Made by a program: the position numbers and the translations under genes. A DNA stretch of 9,075 nt, from NCBI GenBank assembly GCA_021801945.1, contig JAKABE010000108.1:1-9075 (forward strand), in the 5' to 3' direction. The notes below the pieces were generated by a model. It did no database searches. It had not been told where the DNA came from and saw only the letters and a list, made by a program, of their open reading frames with translations. Below are positions 6,210 to 9,075 of this stretch, one piece after another (positions within the stretch are counted from its first letter, which is position 1; each line of letters opens with the position of its first letter). The stretch is from Acidobacteriota bacterium (GTDB lineage: Bacteria > Acidobacteriota > Terriglobia > Terriglobales > Acidobacteriaceae).

Positions 6210-6797
6210 ATGGCACCTTCATCGATGGCCGGAATTCCGGCGCTCAAAGAACTCAGCGGCGACCTGAAGCGGCGGATGGATCAGTCGGTCGCCGATTTCC
6301 AGGCCAGCCTGGCAGCCACGCGCACCGGCCGGGCCAGCGTCCACATGCTCGACCAGGTCAAGGTGGACTACTACGGCACCCTGACGCCCATCAGCCAGCT
6401 GGCGCAGTTGTCGGCCCCGGAGCCGCAACTGATCCTGGTTTCGCCCTGGGATCCGACCGTCCTCAAAGAGGCCGAAAAGGCCATCCAGGCCTCCGATCTC
6501 GGCTTCAACCCCATCTCCGATGGAAAAGTATTGCGCGTGCCCGTCCCGCCCATGACCGAGGAACGCCGCCGCGACGTCTGCAAGCACATCAACAAGGTGC
6601 TTGAAGATCACCGCACCGCCGTCCGCAACGTGCGCCGCGACGGCAACGAGGCGCTGAAGAAGCTGGCCAAGGAGAAGAAGATCAGCGAAGACGAAGAAAA
6701 GCGCGGCATGGAAGAGGTCCAGAAAATGACCGACGAGGAGATCCGCCGCATGGAAGAGCTGGCCCGCAAAAAAGAAGTCGAAGTCATGCAGATCTGA
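6210..6797 (+). CDS. frr: Ribosome recycling factor (RRF)
   Basis: RRF splits post-termination 70S ribosomes together with EF-G in the cytoplasm. The 195-residue frame has RTGRAS at 38-43, VDYYG at 52-56, SDLGFNP at 95-101, GKVLRVPVPPMTEERR at 105-120, RNVRRD at 139-144 and KISEDEEKRGMEEVQKMTDE at 157-176, covering the whole family. It is about ten residues longer than the common 185 because of an N-terminal MAPSSMAGIP extension; the inner ATG at 6225 is an alternative start. I keep 6210 because GCGAGGA (6194-6200) lies nine bases before it. The usual partner pyrH is not next to it: the upstream neighbour is the FnIII lipoprotein gene, 140 bases away. Confidence 0.97.
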   Translation: MAPSSMAGIPALKELSGDLKRRMDQSVADFQASLAATRTGRASVHMLDQVKVDYYGTLTPISQLAQLSAPEPQLILVSPWDPTVLKEAEKAIQASDLGFNPISDGKVLRVPVPPMTEERRRDVCKHINKVLEDHRTAVRNVRRDGNEALKKLAKEKKISEDEEKRGMEEVQKMTDEEIRRMEELARKKEVEVMQI

Positions 6798-7056
6798 CCC
6801 GCTCTCCGCGCGCCGCTCAATTCTCTGCCTGCGAAGCTTCTCCCCTGGCGTCAGCAGGCAGGGTCCTCACCCAGCCACGCTTGGGCCCTGTCAACAGGCC
6901 CCAAGACGATCGACCGGTACGGGGTGGGTCGGCGAGCCCCCTACAAGCTCTCCTTGCGCACCCGCAGGCATTAGAAACAAGCCTCGCTCCGGCGCAGTCA
7001 AGCCCTCCCTTCTCGCCTGCAATCCCAAATCCTTTCTTCCCAACCGTTACCACCTC

Positions 7057-7083
7057 GGCACGACCTGCGTGCCATTTCACTTG
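7057..7083 (+). terminator. Weak candidate terminator for the frr transcript
   Basis: GGCACG (7057-7062), loop ACCTG, CGTGCC (7068-7073) is a perfect 6-bp stem followed by ATTTCACTTG. The T run is short. It faces the minus-strand terminator at 7109-7130, a common layout between converging units, which is the main reason to list it. Confidence 0.3.
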
Positions 7084-7108
7084 CACCTGCTAACCTGCCG
7101 TCGTGGGC

Positions 7109-7130
7109 AAAAAAGCGCTCTGCGAGCGCC
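7109..7130 (-). terminator. Intrinsic terminator on the minus strand
   Basis: On the minus strand GCGCTC, loop GCA, GAGCGC (7129-7115) is followed at once by six T (7114-7109), a textbook intrinsic terminator; an extra G-U pair can close the stem. The plus strand has no T run after the hairpin, so it works one way. It lies 17 bases beyond the stop of a 102-codon minus frame (7455-7147) and about 540 bases beyond the end of the TolC-family gene, so it ends either a small separate transcript or a long tolC 3' tail. Confidence 0.8.
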
Positions 7131-7146
7131 GTCGCGCGCAACCGGA

Positions 7147-7455
7147 CTATGGCGGTTCTTCGGTTGGTGTAGAGTGGGGCGCAACCTCGGCGTGGCCTCT
7201 TCTTGTTGAGGAAAACACCACTTTGCGCTCCACGGAAATCGGAGAACCGCCGTAATGCAGACAGACGTTTGCTGCATCCCGGTCGAGGCTTTGGAGCAAG
7301 GGTACAACCGGAAAACCCACCCCAACGAGTGCGTCGCAGGCCGAAAGATCGCCCTCAAACCCCGCCGGCTTTAACCCCGCCGGAATAAATCGACGGAGAT
7401 GTCGCTCGAATGCAGGACACGGGGAATGCACAATTTGCGGTGCAAAACGCCGCAA
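7147..7455 (-). CDS. Possible small orphan gene, 102 codons
   Basis: I do not recognise this product. The minus-strand frame starts at TTG 7455, preceded 12 bases earlier by AAAGGAG (7474-7468) and further back by TATACT (7501-7496), and ends 17 bases before a strong intrinsic terminator, so the signals form a complete unit. The protein begins MRRFAPQIVHSPC, has four cysteines (C13, C40, C65 and none paired obviously beyond these), no signal peptide, no membrane segment and a Thr/Pro/Glu tail (HSTPTEEPP). Against it: GC3 is only about 53 percent by my count, lower than expected for a conserved gene in this GC-rich window, the TTG sits inside a perfect hairpin stem (7431-7459), and the segment FIPAGLKPAGFEG looks like translated interspersed-repeat text I associate with acidobacteria. 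A non-coding RNA or decayed repeat is as likely. Confidence 0.25.
   Translation of the reverse strand: MRRFAPQIVHSPCPAFERHLRRFIPAGLKPAGFEGDLSACDALVGVGFPVVPLLQSLDRDAANVCLHYGGSPISVERKVVFSSTRRGHAEVAPHSTPTEEPP
7151..7251. ncRNA. Long imperfect hairpin, possible structured RNA
   Basis: Outer arms GGCGGTTCT (7151-7159) and AGAACCGCC (7243-7251) are perfectly complementary over nine bases. Inside, GTGGGGCGCAA (7174-7184) pairs with TTGCGCTCCAC (7223-7233), fully if transcribed from the plus strand (one G-U) and with one A-C mismatch from the minus strand. A third stem GTGGCCTC with GAGG plus CCAC caps it with a T-rich loop. The three nested stems, separated by internal loops, span about 100 bases. 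TGGTGT (7165-7170) could instead pair with ACACCA (7215-7220), excluding the inner stem. No match to 6S, tmRNA, RNase P or SRP RNA was recognised. The strand and whether it is transcribed are unknown; a decayed repeat element is an alternative. Confidence 0.35.
7358..7383. repeat. Short tandem direct repeat, 11 bp
   Basis: AACCCCGCCGG occurs at 7358-7368 and again at 7373-7383, separated by CTTT, a 15-base period. It lies inside the unexplained gap and resembles GC-rich intergenic repeat text rather than coding sequence. Confidence 0.6.
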
Positions 7456-7459
7456 ATTG
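7431..7459. repeat. Perfect 10-bp inverted repeat with 9-base loop
   Basis: CAATTTGCGG (7431-7440) and CCGCAAATTG (7450-7459) are exact reverse complements around TGCAAAACG; two further pairs follow after one mismatch. There is no T run on either side, so it is not an intrinsic terminator. It covers the TTG start of the possible 102-codon minus gene and could be an operator, a translation-control hairpin or part of a decayed element. Confidence 0.75.
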
Positions 7460-7495
7460 CGCCCTAACTCCTTTGCTCTCTAATTTCTGCGGGCA

Positions 7496-7501
7496 AGTAT
7501 A
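7496..7501 (-). promoter_or_regulatory. Possible -10 box on the minus strand
   Basis: The minus strand reads TATACT, five of six matches to TATAAT, inside an AT-rich island in otherwise GC-rich sequence. Transcription would start near 7489 and could run about 380 bases to the terminator at 7109. The expected -35 position reads CCACGT, which is poor, so another factor or no promoter at all is possible. Confidence 0.35.
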
Positions 7502-7509
7502 TGGATTTT

Positions 7510-7561
7510 CAAATATTTACGTGGCAGTACTTCGCGCAAGCAACTGAAAACGGAATATTTG
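7510..7561. repeat. AT-rich dyad CAAATATT / AATATTTG
   Basis: CAAATATT (7510-7517) and AATATTTG (7554-7561) are perfect reverse complements 36 bases apart, and the left copy lies in the palindrome AAATATTT (7511-7518). The pair flanks the region just upstream of the minus-strand TATACT box, an arrangement that would suit a regulator binding site, though no known operator is matched. Confidence 0.45.
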
Positions 7562-7632
7562 CACACAGAAACCAGGGGGGGGCAGCCCCGGCCGGTGCAG
7601 CAGCTGGAAGGCTCTCACGCCATCCTGCGGCG

Positions 7633-7656
7633 AAAACAGCAGTCCGCCTGCCGGAC
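7633..7656 (-). terminator. Weak candidate terminator after the TolC-family gene
   Basis: On the minus strand GTCCG (7656-7652), loop of five, CGGAC (7646-7642) is followed after five bases by TTTT (7636-7633). The stem is short and the T run displaced, so read-through toward 7109 is possible. It starts 17 bases after the stop codon. Confidence 0.3.
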
Positions 7657-7672
7657 GGAGCCGCCCAGCCGT

Positions 7673-9075
7673 TCACAGCCCCAAGTAGCGCCGGTATTCC
7701 ATTTGAAGCACGCCCGTCGAGCGCGCCAGGGCCAGCTTGGCGACGTTGTATTGGTAGAGGCTCTCCACCAGGTTGCTCTCGGCCGTAGCCAGGGTGGCCT
7801 GAGCCGTTACCAGGGGCAGGTTGCCGTCCACGCCAGCGTTCACGCGGTCGATCTCGTCGCTCAGGGCGCGCTTGGCCAATGCGACGTTGGAGCGCGCCAC
7901 GTCCACCAATCGGCTCGTGGCGTTCACGTCCAACACCGCCGCCCGCACCTGCTCGTCAATGTGAACGCGCAGGTCGGCAAGCTGCGCGTAGACGGCACTC
8001 ATCTGCGCCTGCGACGCGTCTTCGTCGCCGCGTAGCCGGGCTTCGCGGAAGATGGGAATCTTCAGCGTGCCCATGGCCACGAAGACACCGTGCGTCCCCG
8101 CGCCGTTCACCGTGTCCACGCCGTAGGAACTGCTGAAGCTTAGGCTGGGCAGCCGCTCGGCGCGATACGCCGCGTGCACCGCCTTGTACTCCACCGCTTG
8201 GCTTTTCAGGTTCTGGTAGTCCTGGCGGTCCTCATAGGCCGTGGTCAGCAGCTCATCGTGAGTCTCGACGGCAAGTTGGCCGTAGGGGCTCCCGTTGGTC
8301 AGTTCGATCTTCTGCCCCGGATCGACCCCAATCTCGCGCTTGAGAAGAATCAGGTCCTTTTCAAGCGTGTTTTGCGCCCCGATCAGCACCTGTTGCTGGT
8401 CCTGCAACGCAACCCGCGCACGCAGCTCGTCCAGGCCCGGAACCGTCCCCGCCTCATGCGCGGCATGGGCGTGGTTAAAGAGCACCTCCGCCTCGCCCAC
8501 CAGCGCCTTGGCGTCGGTCACCTCGCTCGCATCCGCGACGCAGCGCAGATATGTTATGGCCACGTCCTGGATCACGTCACCCCGCGCCGACATCATGGTG
8601 TAATAGGCCGACTGCTCCGCCGCCCGCGCCGCCTTCCAGCCGGCGATCACCGGCCCGGAGAAAAGCGTCTGGCGGAAGTGAATCTGCCCTTGAGTCAGAT
8701 CGTCGCGGGTGACCACCGGAAACACAGGGATGTGGCCGCTTGGAAACAAAGATGAAAAGTCCGATACCACCGCCGGGCTGAACCCCATCGCCGCCAGATC
8801 GTGCTGGAAGTAGCCGGTGTCGCCGGTCAGTGTGATGGTGGGCAGAAACTGCTGCAGCGCCTGGTCCCGTTCCCCATGCAGCGCCTTTTGCCCCGCCACG
8901 GCCTCTTTCAAGCCAAGATTGTTCTCCAGACCCCGGCGCACCGCCTCGTTAAACGAGAGATAGAGCGTTTGGTCGTTGAGGGGTTGCGCCGTGACGCTGC
9001 CGAAAAATGGGTTGGTGGCCGACGAGGGATTCTGCGCCTGCCCGCGCGCGGCAGCTCCCGCCGCACCCAGCCCCA
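7673..9075 (-). CDS. TolC-family outer membrane efflux protein (N-terminus cut by window edge)
   Basis: The minus frame is open from the right edge to TGA at 7675-7673, giving 466 visible residues; only a signal peptide and a few residues should be missing, since the family is usually about 450-500 long. A GTG at 8941 is internal: the frame continues upstream in the typical Gln/Asn/Pro-rich mature N-terminus (AQNPSSATNPFFG) and the domain starts at LSFNEAVRRGLENNLGL (about 39-55). Two outer-membrane-efflux repeats follow, each with a beta strand entry (LPTITLTGDTGY near 77-88; LPSLSFSSSYG near 308-318) and long alpha-helical hairpins (about 142-249 and 345-454), ending with NLVESLYQYNVAKLALARST near 434-453. 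Such proteins form trimeric channels that export drugs, metals or proteins with RND or ABC partners. No partner gene is in the window, so the substrate cannot be told. Confidence 0.95.
   Translation of the reverse strand, partial: GLGAAGAAARGQAQNPSSATNPFFGSVTAQPLNDQTLYLSFNEAVRRGLENNLGLKEAVAGQKALHGERDQALQQFLPTITLTGDTGYFQHDLAAMGFSPAVVSDFSSLFPSGHIPVFPVVTRDDLTQGQIHFRQTLFSGPVIAGWKAARAAEQSAYYTMMSARGDVIQDVAITYLRCVADASEVTDAKALVGEAEVLFNHAHAAHEAGTVPGLDELRARVALQDQQQVLIGAQNTLEKDLILLKREIGVDPGQKIELTNGSPYGQLAVETHDELLTTAYEDRQDYQNLKSQAVEYKAVHAAYRAERLPSLSFSSSYGVDTVNGAGTHGVFVAMGTLKIPIFREARLRGDEDASQAQMSAVYAQLADLRVHIDEQVRAAVLDVNATSRLVDVARSNVALAKRALSDEIDRVNAGVDGNLPLVTAQATLATAESNLVESLYQYNVAKLALARSTGVLQMEYRRYLGL

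Larger units (their letters stand above)
6798..7146. other. Gap after frr with several hairpins and no gene seen
   Basis: No convincing protein is encoded. Three inverted repeats stand out: CTCTGCCTGC (6823-6832) with GCAGGCAGGG (6854-6863, one G-U); CTTGGG plus CCTG (6880-6890) with CAGG plus CCCAAG (6896-6905, one mismatch, TCAA loop); and the hairpin at 7057-7073. None has a strong T run on the plus strand, so the end of the frr transcript cannot be placed with certainty. Positions 6960-7100 are pyrimidine-rich on the plus strand. Confidence 0.5.

Noticed and set aside
7077..7358. 93-codon minus frame overlapping the terminator
   Set aside because: It runs through the strong minus-strand terminator at 7109-7130 and lacks a ribosome binding site; less likely than the frame at 7147-7455.
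7575..7582. Run of eight G
   Set aside because: A homopolymer in intergenic DNA; may be slip-prone or a sequencing artefact but has no evident role.
6798..7672. Search for tRNA, tmRNA, RNase P, SRP or 6S RNA and CRISPR repeats in the long gap
   Set aside because: No T-loop GGTTCGAATCC-type sequence, no RNase P or tmRNA core motifs, and no regularly spaced repeats were seen by eye.
7501..7788. 95-codon plus-strand frame
   Set aside because: It runs into the antisense of the TolC-family gene and has no family resemblance; the ATG has no good ribosome binding site.
8174..8755. 193-codon plus-strand frame
   Set aside because: Shadow of the TolC-family gene, with antisense-type composition.

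Overview
This window looks like a chromosomal housekeeping stretch from a GC-rich Gram-negative bacterium, most likely an acidobacterium (Terriglobia type). That assignment is inferred from the style of the PhoH, YbeY and TolC-family proteins and of the secreted unknown protein; it was not tested by any search. No mobile element, CRISPR array, tRNA or rRNA was recognised.

Layout from left to right. (a) Positions 1-2751, minus strand, hold a compact RNA-metabolism operon read right to left: a phoH/ybeZ-type ATPase, then the ybeY endoribonuclease, then a membrane-anchored CBS-domain protein of the CorC/HlyC group. The last gene overlaps ybeY by ATGA and runs off the left edge. (b) Positions 2752-3395 form a divergent intergenic region, with a plausible sigma70-type promoter for the minus operon and a better one for the plus-strand gene. 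(c) Position 3396-4244, plus strand, encodes a secreted protein of unknown function with a proline/glutamine/serine-rich tail. (d) Position 4515-4793 is rpsT (ribosomal protein S20), with a very good promoter and a clear intrinsic terminator. (e) Position 4963-6069 encodes a lipoprotein with three fibronectin type III-like domains. (f) Position 6210-6797 is frr (ribosome recycling factor). (g) Positions 6798-7672 form a long gap without an obvious conserved gene, but it holds the most unusual structure here: a minus-strand intrinsic terminator, a long imperfect hairpin, a perfect 10-bp inverted repeat, an AT-rich island with another dyad, and a possible small minus-strand gene. (h) Positions 7673-9075, minus strand, encode a TolC-family outer-membrane efflux protein whose signal peptide lies beyond the right edge.

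Several genes serve translation and RNA quality control (YbeY, PhoH, S20, RRF), while the others are envelope proteins (CBS membrane protein, secreted unknown, FnIII lipoprotein, TolC-like channel). I see no clearly new multi-gene system. The best lead for something undescribed is the 7109-7561 interval, where a promoter-like box, a Shine-Dalgarno-like sequence, a 102-codon frame, strong RNA folding potential and a textbook terminator line up on the minus strand.
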